From: Marisa cornuarietis
Lineage: Eukaryota; Mollusca; Gastropoda; Architaenioglossa; Ampullariidae
Reading direction: 5' to 3'
Length of the DNA: 64,000 bases
Assembly (NCBI GenBank): GCA_004794655.1
Contig: SMMW01000077.1
Span: forward strand, 868,001-932,000
In this document: one piece after another, positions 11,201 through 21,900 of the stretch
Position numbering within the stretch: position 1 is the stretch's first letter
Layout: the number at the start of each line of letters is the position of its first letter
Made by a program: the position numbers and the translations under genes
The notes under the pieces: generated by a model
Told to the model about the DNA's origin: nothing
Database searches by the model: none
Seen by the model: the letters and a program-made list of their open reading frames with translations, nothing else

Positions 11201-14200
11201 TAATACATTCTGTAAATTTCAGCGTCTGAAATATGACTATTTATTAAATGCGGTGGTGAGGCCACTTCTAAAGAAATCCACGCTTGACGTCAATGTGCTG
11301 AACAACTACCGTCCAGTCTCCAACTTGTCTTTTCTCTCTAAGATCATAGAGAAAATAGTTTTGACACAGCTGGGCCTACTTACAAGAGCACCATCTTATC
11401 CCACAAGCTCAGTCGGCATATAGACCTTTCCACAGCACCGAGACCACTCTTATTAAAGTAACAACAGACATATTATCTGCTCTTGACAGTGGTGATGTCT
11501 CTCCATTAACCCTACTGGACCTGTCTGCTGCATTTGACACTATAGACCACTCTCTGCTTCTTCACAGACTCCACACCCTCTATGGGATTTGTGGACCTTC
11601 CCTACTCATGGTTCAACTCCTATCTCACTGATAGGACCCAGACTGTGTTAGTTGATGGTCAGATATCTCGCCCTGCTTCACTTTTCTGTGGTGTTCCCCA
11701 AGGCTCAGTACTTGGCCCAGTTCTGTTCATCCTGTATACTAAGCCCCTTTCATCATGCATCCGGTCTCACCAGGTTTCTCATCAATCCTATTTCCCACTT
11801 TTCAATACTCATGTCAGATAACCAACGCAGTATTACAAACTACCTAGCAAGCTACATATATAATGCAATGAATTTGAGAAACTCCATCGACAAATTATAA
11901 AAGTCTGTCTTATCGTAATATTACCTTGTTTAACATGTTTTAATCCATTAAGTATGTTCTAAGCATGTAGTAAGGATAGTATTTTATGGATACTTTATGT
12001 ATGTATGACTACACGGACTAGACCTTATTTTTTTTTTTTATGTACTGATGTGGGTTACAATAGATACAGCTAGAGACCTAACTATTTACAAAATGTTTAA
12101 ACGAATTACCGGCTTGATTACATTACAATATGGATGCATTTACTATTTACACCTATGTAATCTCATGTTTTCTATGTTTGTATATCCACCCCCTTCAGTC
12201 AAGGGTTATGGCCTACGCTGAACAAATTCTTGAATCTTGAATCATCAATCCTATGCTGACGACACGCAGCTTTACTGTTCTTCTCAGAAAGCCCTGCAAA
12301 ATCTTGCTCCCATGCACAAACTTCATACTATGTCAGAGCTTGTTCTGTAAACAATGCCCAGCGGTTGCAGCAGAGTATCAGATTCCTTGGAAGATCTTAA
12401 TTTTCCAGCTGCTCCAGCAGCAAAGAATAATAATGAAGTTTGCATAGTCTTGAAAGGGAACGAGACCATGTTCCTCCTCTCTTTTGTTTTCTGCACTGGC
12501 TACCCATCCACTCTCACATTCAGTACAAACGGTCCGTGCTATGTTTTAATTTCTTTGCAAGCTTCTGCCATGAGTATTTCTCTGAACCTCTCTTTCCCTA
12601 CGCCCCAGCCAGACATCAACACTCTTTGTCTGATGACCATATTCTAACTATTCCTTCCACCAGAACAACAGCATATGGTCAGAGGATTTTTAGCTACTGT
12701 GCAGTAAAACAATGGAACTCTCTTCCTTTCCATATCTGCCACCTACCTACAATTGAATCCTTCAAATCTGCGCTGAAAATGCCTCTTCCTTGAGCATTAC
12801 TCCTAATACAGTCCACACAGTGATAGTCCTTTTTCACCTTCCCTCTTCCCAAACCTTTTCCGCTTATTGCTACCTTCCTACTTATCTTCCTCTTTAGAAT
12901 CACAATATTCTCACTTCGTGTCACTTGGTTCCTCTTTGCATTTTATATATTTGACATTAGTACTATTTATTCTTTCGCCCATTGTATGTTGTCCATGTCT
13001 CATTCTTGTTTTAAGTGCTAAGAACATGCTCCTTACGAGTGTGAGTATGAAATATACGAATCTTTAATTTATTATTATTATAATATACACAACCTATACA
13101 TACACATGGAGTTGAAATGAAAACCTCACTGAATTTTTCTGCCATATTTTATGGCAGCCATTTGTCTTGCTATGATAGCATTTTGTTACTACACACAAAA
13201 AGAAAAATATTGCAAAGTCTAAGTAAAGATTTGATTTATTTACCAGAAAAGACTGGAGCACAGTACAAAAAGAAACTGCATTACTGAGTGGTAATATGAA
13301 TGAGACAGAATGATGATAATGAAGAGGATTAGAACCCACCTGACTGCTCGATCGACCACCTTCCTGATACATGAGAAAAATAATATCTTTTAAATTAGTC
13401 AGTTCAACCCAGCGCCTTTCTAGTACAACCATGGCCTGCTGAACAGCATTCTTGCGCAAAGGGGTTTCCTGGTGGCTCAAATGAAGTTGTAACACTTGGA
13501 CAAGTCGTGGAATAGGCATATTCTTCATCAACCAAATAACCTGAACAAAGATAAGATGTTGATTAATTACATTCTAGTTTTGACAAAACATTCATGTAAA
13601 ATTGTGAGGTATTTACATGTGAATTGGATGTAGATTCAAACAAATCTGAATGAATATACAGAATGAATAATGCACAGAAACATTGAACACATTTTTATAA
13701 TAATGATTACAGAACATAACCAGAAATATGCTACTTAGTTCATGATGTTTATCTTTTCAAACTTCTCATAAGTTATATTCACTTAACATTTCAATGCTAG
13801 ACTAAGACTGAAATAGTAGATATTTTGTTACCTGTGTGATCAGGATCTCAACAAGAAAGATATCCTTAGAAGTCATTTCATAAAGGTTATTCAGGCACAA
13901 AATTACCCCTTTGGGAGGGATCTTTAAAATGCTCTTATCCAAAATTTCAACTACTCTTGACATACATGGATCCTCAAGTATCATCACTGGATCAAAGTTG
14001 ACATTCTCTTTATGCAGGATGTTTAGCCTTTGTAGAACAAGTGATGCTTGGAATGGTGTCCTAATTGTGGGCGCAATCTGCACTAACTCTTCAAGTGAGG
14101 CTGCTTTTATAATTCCTTCTTTTTCAGCATTCTCTCGCAGAGTCACATTCAGGTTTAATTCTTCTTGAAGCTCATGAATTGCATCACGCCTTATGGGTAT

Positions 14201-14401
14201 GTCTGAAAATGACCTCCAGTTATAACGAATCCAGCTGGATTCACAGTTTTCCGAATAAATATGAAAAGAACTGCTTGATTTTAACATCAATGTTGATACT
14301 GCCGTTCTTGATGAAAGTGCTGTTCGAATGCACTTGATATGTCTTAGCGATGGAAGCAGGATTCTCTGCATAACTGGTGTATTATTCAGGATCAGGATCA
14401 T
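5278..14401 (-). CDS. TBRG4: FASTKD4/TBRG4-like mitochondrial RNA-regulating protein
   Basis: FAST-kinase-domain family protein. Family members act in the mitochondrial matrix on maturation and stability of mitochondrial mRNAs. Coding exons in order of transcription are 14401-13832, 13540-13340, 10676-9983, 9650-9523, 9124-9007, 6689-6611, 5975-5861 and 5388-5278, giving 671 codons plus stop. Human TBRG4 is of similar size (631 aa). Key matches to TBRG4 are VLERRWVEL, then DRLEERALDLVEQ, then PLIRAVLYHL, LWLNVVWSLAVLKLL (FAST_1/FAST_2 region, roughly residues 300-530) and YVIDAEFFVDDSG. A RAP domain follows (about 598-655, VALKILDFPDLTLPD then RHLSCQGFTVVHV). The N-terminus is Arg-rich and free of acidic residues, as expected for a mitochondrial presequence; Met11 is an alternative start. 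The exon 2/3 junction (CAG-GTGGGT to TTGTAG) was chosen because it keeps frame and the expected linker length. A LINE fragment lies in intron 2. FASTKD3 or FASTKD5 is less likely because the ERRW-to-RLED block is closest to TBRG4. Confidence 0.88.
6241..6275. repeat. (TG)n microsatellite, interrupted
   Basis: TG dinucleotides broken by CATATGCA, in TBRG4 intron 6. A shorter (GT)n tract starts near 6861 in the same kilobase. Confidence 0.85.
7440..8037 (+). mobile_element. 5'-truncated non-LTR retrotransposon, family A copy 1
   Basis: Decayed 3' end of a LINE in TBRG4 intron 5, antisense to the gene. Frames carry the conserved post-reverse-transcriptase signature: FYQSFIES, then CWFRSMSVHDRNSLD, then SKIIGAKQ, then NRHLKSFGPSAVQLLN. 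The reading frame is broken by shifts. The 3' tail ends AATAAAGTTGGTCACTGTC. The same tail and peptide motifs occur at 23865-24345 on the other strand. The 5' edge is approximate. CR1/L2-like clade by signature; exact clade not determined. Confidence 0.8.
9181..9281 (+). repeat. 23-bp tandem repeat, about 4.3 copies
   Basis: Units begin TTATTCACAGACCCAT at 9181, 9204, 9227 and (diverged) 9250, followed by a partial unit running into (CA)n. It lies in TBRG4 intron 4 about 57 bases from the exon 5 acceptor. Confidence 0.85.
10566..10586 (-). repeat. Hexanucleotide coding repeat (Arg-His)n in TBRG4
   Basis: Within exon 3 the coding strand repeats CGTCAT-type hexamers that encode RHRHRHR in the loop before NTPLIRAV. 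Replication slippage could change its length without shifting frame. Confidence 0.8.
10730..10800 (-). mobile_element. LINE 3' tail fragment
   Basis: On the minus strand the sequence reads ATTGCCCTTGGGGATAAATA followed by AAGTGGTATTG. This resembles the CCTTGGGGA...AATAAA terminus common at the 3' end of L2/Rex/CR1-type LINEs. It sits just inside TBRG4 intron 2; the 5' limit is unclear. Confidence 0.5.
11235..13082 (+). mobile_element. Non-LTR retrotransposon fragment with reverse-transcriptase remnants (family B)
   Basis: Lies in TBRG4 intron 2, antisense to the gene. Broken frames show reverse-transcriptase motifs in the correct order: NNYRPVSNLSFLSKIIEK (11310-11360), LLDLSAAFDTIDHSLL (near 11515), GVPQGSVLGPVLFILY (near 11690), and the catalytic YADDTQLY box (near 12253). 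Then come the C-terminal signature PLFCFLHWLPIHSHIQYK (near 12470) and YGQRIFSYCAVKQWNSLPFH (near 12672). Part of the palm/thumb region is missing, and frameshifts and stops make it dead. The 3' end is a TTATTATTATTATAA simple tail at about 13065-13082. It is interrupted by a second element at 11792-12242. Confidence 0.9.
11792..12242 (+). mobile_element. Second LINE 3' fragment nested in family B element
   Basis: A 451-bp insert separates reverse-transcriptase motifs of the host LINE. It is flanked by the identical 12-bp target duplication CATCAATCCTAT at 11780-11791 and 12243-12254. It ends CTTGAATCTTGAAT, a short-repeat tail typical of non-LTR elements. No usable coding frame remains. Insertion must postdate the host element. 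Confidence 0.88.
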
Positions 14402-14517
14402 TCAGCTTGCAGTTTCAGTAACACTGTCGAAAGTCAGATGCGAGCTAAACAATCTGGGCAGAACTTCGATATAGAGTAACTCGCTGCGTCATATGCCGGT
14501 CTATGCTATTTTGTCAG

Positions 14518-14585
14518 AGGGTTGGGGTTAGGGTTAGTGATAGCGTTGGGCGTAGGGTAAGGGTTTGGGGTAGGGTTAGGGTTAG
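14518..14585 (+). repeat. Degenerate interstitial telomere-like (TTAGGG)n tract
   Basis: About 68 bp of TTAGGG-like units with variants (GGTTAGGGTTAG, GTAGGGTAAGGG, GGGGTAGGGTTAGGG). It abuts the left target duplication of the MITE at 14596 and starts about 115 bp upstream of the TBRG4 start codon. Confidence 0.8.
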
Positions 14586-14595
14586 TTTATTAGGT

Positions 14596-14826
14596 CACCG
14601 GTCATTTCGTCACAAGACCATTTCGTCACTACCATTTCGTCCATTTAATATTTTACGTTATAAGCTACTTTTTACATTGGTGATCGATTCGCCTTTAGGG
14701 TTTGTGACGATTTGACTTTTCTGTCTTGTGACGAAGTGGACATACGTGTGACGAAATGGACATACGTGTGACGAAATGACTTTTGGTGTGGGACGAAATG
14801 GTTTTGTGACGAAATGACCGGCCCCC
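14596..14826. mobile_element. Palindromic MITE with GACGAAATG repeats
   Basis: Ends are inverted: CCGGTCATTTCGTCACAAGA at 14598 matches the reverse complement of the right end (…GTGACGAAATGACCGG to 14821), with one mismatch in about 30 bp. The flanks GTTTATTAGGT at 14585-14595 and 14827-14837 are a perfect 11-bp direct repeat, read as a target-site duplication. The interior repeats GTGACGAAATGG-type units. No ORF. Superfamily not assigned. Confidence 0.8.
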
Positions 14827-15450
14827 GTTTATTAGGTACATTTGGGCGATTGAGTGGAGCGAACAGACGACAAATGCCGCGATTTACTCTATATCGCATC
14901 TGTGCCACAATAATGCGCACAGTCACATACGCAATACTCATGTTATATCATACACTACGATAAATATGTCTATAACCGATCAGTTGAAAGTTACGATTAT
15001 GATCACCACTGAGTTAAGGTAAGACCTTGATAAATCCTCTACAGCACTTAGTGATATTTAAGACTTTAATTTACTGTGTTAAAATGTGTTGTCAAATTAA
15101 CGATAGACTACACATTTTAAAAATATATCTTAGCTCTTAGCTTACCCCTAACCGGGAAAAGTTTCAAGTCTCCTTGAAAATTGTTACACCATTTCACAAG
15201 CCCACAGTATGGATAACTCCTAAGTTATTTATAGTTACCTGAGAGTTATCCTAGTATCCGCCTCGTGCATCTCCGTTTGTTTTTGTGGAGTTTTTCACTT
15301 CTTGTTGCATATTTACTTCCTAATACCTTCAAAGTACACTTTTCCATCGATCAGATTTTATGTTTAACTAACCGAAATTTAAATGTGCAAAAAGACAATA
15401 TATTTTTAACCACGCCGATCACCTTTCGACTTTCGTGACCTTGAAAGCGT

Positions 15451-15459
15451 ACTTCCGGT
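15451..15459 (+). promoter_or_regulatory. ETS/GABP-type motif next to PDSS1 start
   Basis: ACTTCCGGT lies 8 bp before the PDSS1 start codon. Such motifs bind ETS factors (GABP/NRF-2 in vertebrates) that drive many nuclear genes for mitochondria. One match; functional use is inferred. Confidence 0.4.
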
Positions 15460-15466
15460 GCCAGGA

Positions 15467-15926
15467 ATGTCTGCTTTCAGAAGCAGACTGCTTGGCCTGT
15501 TTTATTCGTGCAGCTACCATTCAGGAAAACGAAATGGATCGACACTTTTAACAACACATAAAATGCGTACAGCTATCAGTTGCAAATTATCAACATCTAA
15601 TTTGTTCGCTTGGTTCATTCGACGAACGGTACGTAACGAATCCTCGTGCGATATGTTCGACCTTCGTGAGCAGGAGCGTTTAACCAGAGTGTATGAAATA
15701 ATATAGTGAGCAGCAGTCAGCTGCATGCAGAAAACACAGTAATACAACTGAGAGATTTGGATAAAATACAGAAAACTGTGTGTGCGTGCATGCGCGCGTT
15801 TGCCTTGTATACCACTAAAAATTTTCAACCGAGTGAGCGGGTATAAAGAATGTGCTACAATGAGGACCACCACAGTCTCTGTGCTTCTAAAAGTCAGCTC
15901 TTACAGTCTTCATTAGTTCTGGCAGG

Positions 15927-15968
<42 letters not shown>

Positions 15969-18900
15969 AGTAAACCAATTGTTCACATCTCATATATAGA
16001 TAACAGAAGACGTCATGCTTCGGTAATAATCCACACAGAAAATCACTGATCAGAAGAGAAAATCGTTTCATCAATAGCCAAGTCAAATTAACTGATATCA
16101 AATAGACCAAAACATGTTTACATATTTGATGGCTTATAAACTATGAAATCATTTGTAAACCTGTGAGGGAGAGAGAGGAGGCTGGCCAGAATCAATAAAG
16201 ACTTTTACATCTCCCATTAGTATGAGAGCTCGTGTATCATCAACTCTTTTGCTTCATTTATTCTCGATGTCAGGATGGTCTTTATTTTTACCTACCAGCG
16301 TGCATAGCTTTTTTTGCTGCAGTGCAGCAAAACAGTCTTCGAAATAACTATCATCATAAAAATGAGTTGCAGCAGATTATCAGGGGCTTGTCAAATAAAA
16401 TCACACAACAGATTTTTTTTTTCTTCATTAGAGATTTCTCCTTTTCTTGTTCAGTAGGTTATACTCTCAGGCCAGCCTTCAGGGTGAATGATGCAGTGTC
16501 CTCCAAGTCTCTTTCACTCATATGGCCATGTCACATCTCTCTCGGGCTTCCATAGGGGGCATTTTTTTTGGAGCATCTCCTTAGGTTTTTGAGGTTGCTA
16601 GTTTTATCTTTTTGAACTTATGGGCATTTAGTCAATATTGGCCTGTATGTAATCTTTGAATTACTACCTGAACTACTATCAGTCACGAAAATGGTAGGCA
16701 TCATTTGTGGGGTCAGGTGGCTTTGCTGCCTTCACAAGGTTCTTTTTTTCTCATGGAAACTGATATTGATGTCGTTGCTATGTTCTTGACCCAAGTTTAG
16801 CAGCTGTTTCCTTCCTTGGGATTCCACAGTGGACTTCACATGTGACTAAGAGCAGACCCCCCACTCACCATATAGAACAAATATATGCATGGGAAAAGTA
16901 GGAAGGGTATCTTGTGACCAACTGATCTAATTCATTTGAAAGTAGTTTTGCACTTTGGTTAGCCTTCAAATCAAAAAAGTGAAAACTGGTAAGTTTCACT
17001 GTTTATCTGTTTATTTCTTCACTCTTTTATCTGAGAAGAAGATAAACCTCCATCATAACTTACTGTCTTTTCTTTCAGATATGTCACCACTGTCATCACC
17101 ATCATTCAGCATCACCAAAGCAGATTAGATTACTGCTAGCACAAACCACTGAGAATGAAAGACTGCGTCGCTGCTACTCATCACATATGCCTTCCTCCAG
17201 TTCAAAAACTGAAAGTGACCCATACAAGCTTGTGCATGGTGAAATGGCAGTACTGTGTAGTAACATAAGAAATGTAAGCTTTTGTTTTCATTTCTAAATT
17301 ATTTTCAGTTTATTATTTAGATCATGCATGTTGTTTCTTTACCGACTCTGAATATCTGCCGATTATCCTGAAACACCATGGTGCATTTCTTGTGTGGCTA
17401 ATTTATTCATGATGGTGGTTTGGACAGGTTGAGTATAAATACATTTCCGTTTCATGTGATTTTTTGTCAAAATAGCTAGTATTCAATATTGCAGCAAAGA
17501 TATTTTGAACCATCATATTTTTAAGGCGAGAGTAGCGGTTTGGGGATGCTGTGGTCAAGTTTGAGATAACAACAGATTTTGATACTTTGACATATAATAC
17601 ATATGGTTTAGATGTATTTTTGTTTTAAAAAAGTGTTTTGATGTTAAAATTAAATTTTTCACACCTACCCTTTGGCGAATTTACACTTAAATGTATTAGA
17701 AGAACTCTTTTCTCCAATGGCATTTTTGGACCATAGTGTGCTTACTTAAAAAAAAACTCAAACATAAATAATCTACAATTAAAAGCATTGGCTTGATGAT
17801 ATAAGCATTATTTTGGCTGTAATTGGCTTTTACAGAAGAATGTTCCTTTTGTCCAGTGCAATTTGGGGGGGGGGGGGTTCTCACTTTGACCACACATATC
17901 TCCAAGACTTTCAAAGATATCAAAATGAGCATTCTTGAAAATTTAGATAATACGAAGACACTAAAATCTATGATCTATGATTTTTGATACGCTCTGAAAG
18001 TTATTTTGAAAAAAATAGTACATCTTTTTATAAAAATCATTTATTACAGTCAAAATTTTCCTTTTAACCACTTTAAGACATATTTTTTTAGATGGTTATT
18101 TTATATTTGATTATTCTGTCACAAATTGTTATTAAAAATCTTTAAAACAAAAAATAATTTACTAGAGTATACTTTCACCTTAGATGTCAGTGCTGGCTGC
18201 TGACTTCTGTGTGGCTGTATTCATTTGGATGTAGTTTTGCTGTCTTGTTTTAAATATAGTTAATTTAAAACACACTCATTTCAGGAACTTGGAACAAATC
18301 AGAGTGACTTGGGCACGATAACTCATTATTACTTTGATGGCACTGGTAAGGCTTTTCGTCCCCTCGTCGTTCTTTTGATGGCAAAGGCATGCAATATTCA
18401 CCAGAGGGCAGAAGATTTGTGAGTAGTCTTTCTGAAGAATTTCATCTTCTCCATTACCTTAGACTTAAATAAAGTCCCAAGTGAAGTTTCACAGCAAACT
18501 TTAACAAGAATCTCAGTGAAATATTTATGATATATTTGTCATCACTAGACAGCTGTATTATGCACCTTATTTTTGAGAGAGAGAGAGAGAGTGTGATTCA
18601 TGTTAGTTTCAAGAAATGTAAAATCCAGTCAGCAGGACAGGAATTAAGCAAAACTATGAATTTGGGATACATCACAGTGCTGCCATAAATACCTTTCCAG
18701 CCTTCAAAATAGTTGGCATCATATATTTTTTAAATTTTAGTGGTAACATTTTTATTCTTTAATTCTTACCTTCACCAAGAACATCAAACTTAGGAGATGA
18801 ATAGGGAGGAGAGTGGGTGAGAGAAATGAACCAAATGTAATTCTGGATGGTAGCTGTTACACTAAATATTGCTGTATTTCAACAGCACTAGATTGTACAC

Positions 18901-21900
18901 GTGTTGAGATACAAATTTTTGGTTAATACTACCAGTTCTTCCTACTGGTCTGGATTTTCTGCAATAGCTTTGGATTTAAACACCTGACTACGGAACTACT
19001 TGTGTTTAAAAAAAAAAGCCTATAAATCTTCTGTTACTATAACTACAATTGTTAGTACCTCAGTGAGGAATCACGAGGCACTAAACTAGCAGGAATAAAG
19101 ATGAGCAATTAATGGAAGACACCTGTGACTCTGGTTTGGTCTTCACTCTTTTCTTCTTTTGTTTTGTTTTTTGTTTTGTTCCTTTGTGCACTTATCAGAA
19201 AAAAATACTCATAAATAATTTCACAGAACACACAGTGATATTACTCCAGTTCATATAAACACTAAAATAACATTCGTAATAAATATCCACTCTTATACTA
19301 TTCACTCCTCATTTGGTCACATAAGGTATTGATGCTGTGCAATATTGTGTGGAAAATGTTATAACTTGCTGAAGCCAGAGCAAGTCTGTATGAAAAGCAT
19401 GCCACCAAAGCTGGGTCTGTTTGACTAGATTAATTAGTACCACAAAATGTCACTTACAGTTTCTGTTGCCCCAACATTTGACTTGGTGTCCTCACTGTAC
19501 TGGGGGGGGGGTCCGGTGGCGCAACGTTTAGCGCCTGTCACCAATACAGTGAAGGTTGGCTGTCCTGGGTTCAGTTCTTTCTCTGCATGTGGCATCTGTT
19601 TACAGGGCTGGCAGCCTTGCTGTGATATAGCCTTAGTTGCTGGCTCGGCGTAAAACCCCAATTTAAAAAATAAATCACTGTACTAGGGCTACTTCCCTTG
19701 AAACTGCTTTCAGTACGGAGGAGTACTCTCCCTGCACTGACAGATAAACGCTGCAGGTAATCCACTAGTAAATCACTGCACACAACACCTCACAGGTTAT
19801 CCTCTTTGCATTCATCTTAAGTCTCTCAGCTACTGATTCCTGGGCTCCTCTAAACTGGGTGGTCTGGCGGCGCAATGGTTAGCGCCTATCACCAATACAG
19901 TGAGGGTTGGCTGTCCAGGATTCAGCTCTCATTGTTCTTCAGTGTTCTTCCTCTGCACGTGGCATCTGTTTACAAGGCTGACCTTGCCATGATATAGCCT
20001 TTGCTGCTGACTTGGCGTAAAACACCAATTCCTCCCCATCCCTCTCCTCTAAACACCAGCCTCTAACCTTGATGGTTGTCTCAGGAATGCAAGACTTTCA
20101 CTCACCCCTTTAAAGCTTAGAGGTGAGTTCCCCTGAACTGATACTCCTGCATACTCAGATCACATTTTTTTTCTCCATCCATACATTAGTACACACACTT
20201 ACATATGGACAGGTAACCAAGATCGACACACTGAGCTGAAACTTGTTTGCTGAAAGGTGATCTGAGCATCATCTGTATACTAAGCAAAACTTAATCATGT
20301 CACAGAGATCTGGTGCATGTAGTCTCATTAAATAGACTGCTTTTAAGTAATGTTTTTAAATTATTGCAGTGCTGCAAGATGAAGGATCATGTGTCTGCTG
20401 TGTTACAGTTTGGCAGAGTCTCAGAAGAAGATTGCTATGATTACAGAGATGCTTCACACAGCAACCCTGATACATGATGATGTCATTGATGCATCTGACA
20501 CCAGACGAGGCAAGGAAAGCATCAATTATGTCTGGGGCCAAAGAAAGGTGACGATACTACTGTAGCTGTAATATACCAACTTGAAGCTAGCCAAATCAGT
20601 TATGTAGTCCTAGAATTGGACTAATGAGCCCTGGGATGAAATGAACAGCTTGCACTTAAATGTTATTGTTATCATTAGAAAACAGATGGGAAGAGTCTGT
20701 TTCCGGTTACTAAGCTCACAGTCACATTACTGACTTTAAAAAAAACTTCACGTTGTTTGTTCTGGGGAATTATAAAATTTTTTTCTTTGACCTTACCAGG
20801 TGACATGATCATATGAGATATTAGGCTATATTTGATCTGTAACATTTGAAAGTTGACACCTTGATAGTGAGCTAGCACATGCCTGGCATGGGGGAGTGCT
20901 TCATTGACATCTGTGCAACAGCTGTTAGACAGCTATAATAAAGATGACAGCAAAGCCAGCTCAGCAGTTTTTTTCCAATAGTTCGCATTTACCACGTTCT
21001 TTGCTGTCTGCTTCTAATCTACAGGGTGCCAGTCTGCATCTGTGTGTGTGTGCGTTTTGTTCAGCTTTTTTATCCTAACTCTCCAGTCTTTTTTTGCTTT
21101 TTTATTTTTGCACTTCTTACTGCAGACTGTCCAGGCATTCTTAGCAGGGCGACAGAATGTCCTACAGAATCTCTTTGTGGGATGCAGCTGTGATATTATT
21201 GTTCAAGGATGTTGTTCAGGATGTGACCTGGCAGATATGACTGGGTTTTTATTCATGCCTTTTCCTGGTTCCCAAGATGGGCAGGAAATAGTGGCTATTA
21301 GTGGATCACAGCACTCCGTACATGTACCTTTTAGCTTCCAGGTTTTGCAAGGTGACAGCCAAGTCTTTGTGACATGTAGTCCAAGTTGCAGATTTTGCAA
21401 TCAGTATAGATCTTGCCAATGCAGGTTTCCACCTCTAAAGCAGACGAGCCTTCCAACTATTCTATGGTTTCCCCATACAGGGAGAGTCTTTCAGTTTGTC
21501 ACTGTTTCTTTGGGGTTGTCCATCTTTCCATGGGTTTTCACTCACATGAGGAACTCTACAGGTCTGCATTTGGCTAGTCATAAATGCCCATGTCACTCAT
21601 GTGATGAACTCTACAAGTTGGCAATTCAGCTAGTCATAAACACCCATGTCTTAATGCACACTTGGCTCCCAGACTTTTTCATGAGAGAAACACTTGCCTC
21701 CACATCCTGACATCCTGCTTGCTTAGTACCCTCAAGTCAAGATCTCCAGCCCTCAGGATTTTCTTCATCTGGGGATGTATTTTTCTTACTCACAGTAACC
21801 GAGTCTTGTCTGCCCCTTGATCTGGGCATTGATGGTTCAGATGGAAGTCTCCACTTTTGTCCACAGCACTTCCAAGTCAAAGTTTGCCACTTTGCTGGAA

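Larger units (their letters stand above)
14402..15466. promoter_or_regulatory. Divergent spacer between TBRG4 and PDSS1
   Basis: This 1065-bp spacer separates the start codons of two divergent genes for mitochondrial proteins. It holds telomere-like repeats and a palindromic MITE near TBRG4, and an ETS-type motif near PDSS1. No TATA box was placed with confidence. Promoter function is inferred from position. Confidence 0.55.

Noticed and set aside
12440..12793. 117-codon frame as a host gene
   Set aside because: It is the C-terminal signature of a LINE (WNSLPFH, LHWLP), not a cellular gene.
13340..13360. Alternative TBRG4 donor after GAAG (13360) joined to an acceptor at 10667
   Set aside because: Keeps frame but removes about ten residues of the expected linker; the CAG-GTGGGT donor with the TAG acceptor at 10677 fits family length better.
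5278..14401. Assignment to FASTKD3 or FASTKD5
   Set aside because: The LERRW…RLEE…LDLVE block and the DAEFFVDDSG segment align best with TBRG4 as I remember it; a profile search would settle it.
19501..19580. Functional tRNA gene
   Set aside because: Has A/B-box resemblance only, no cloverleaf with proper acceptor stem, and is repeated with a SINE body.
21042..21710. 222-codon open frame as a host gene
   Set aside because: Starts in a GT-rich tract, has no recognisable domain, and faces a competing minus frame; kept only as an unidentified block.
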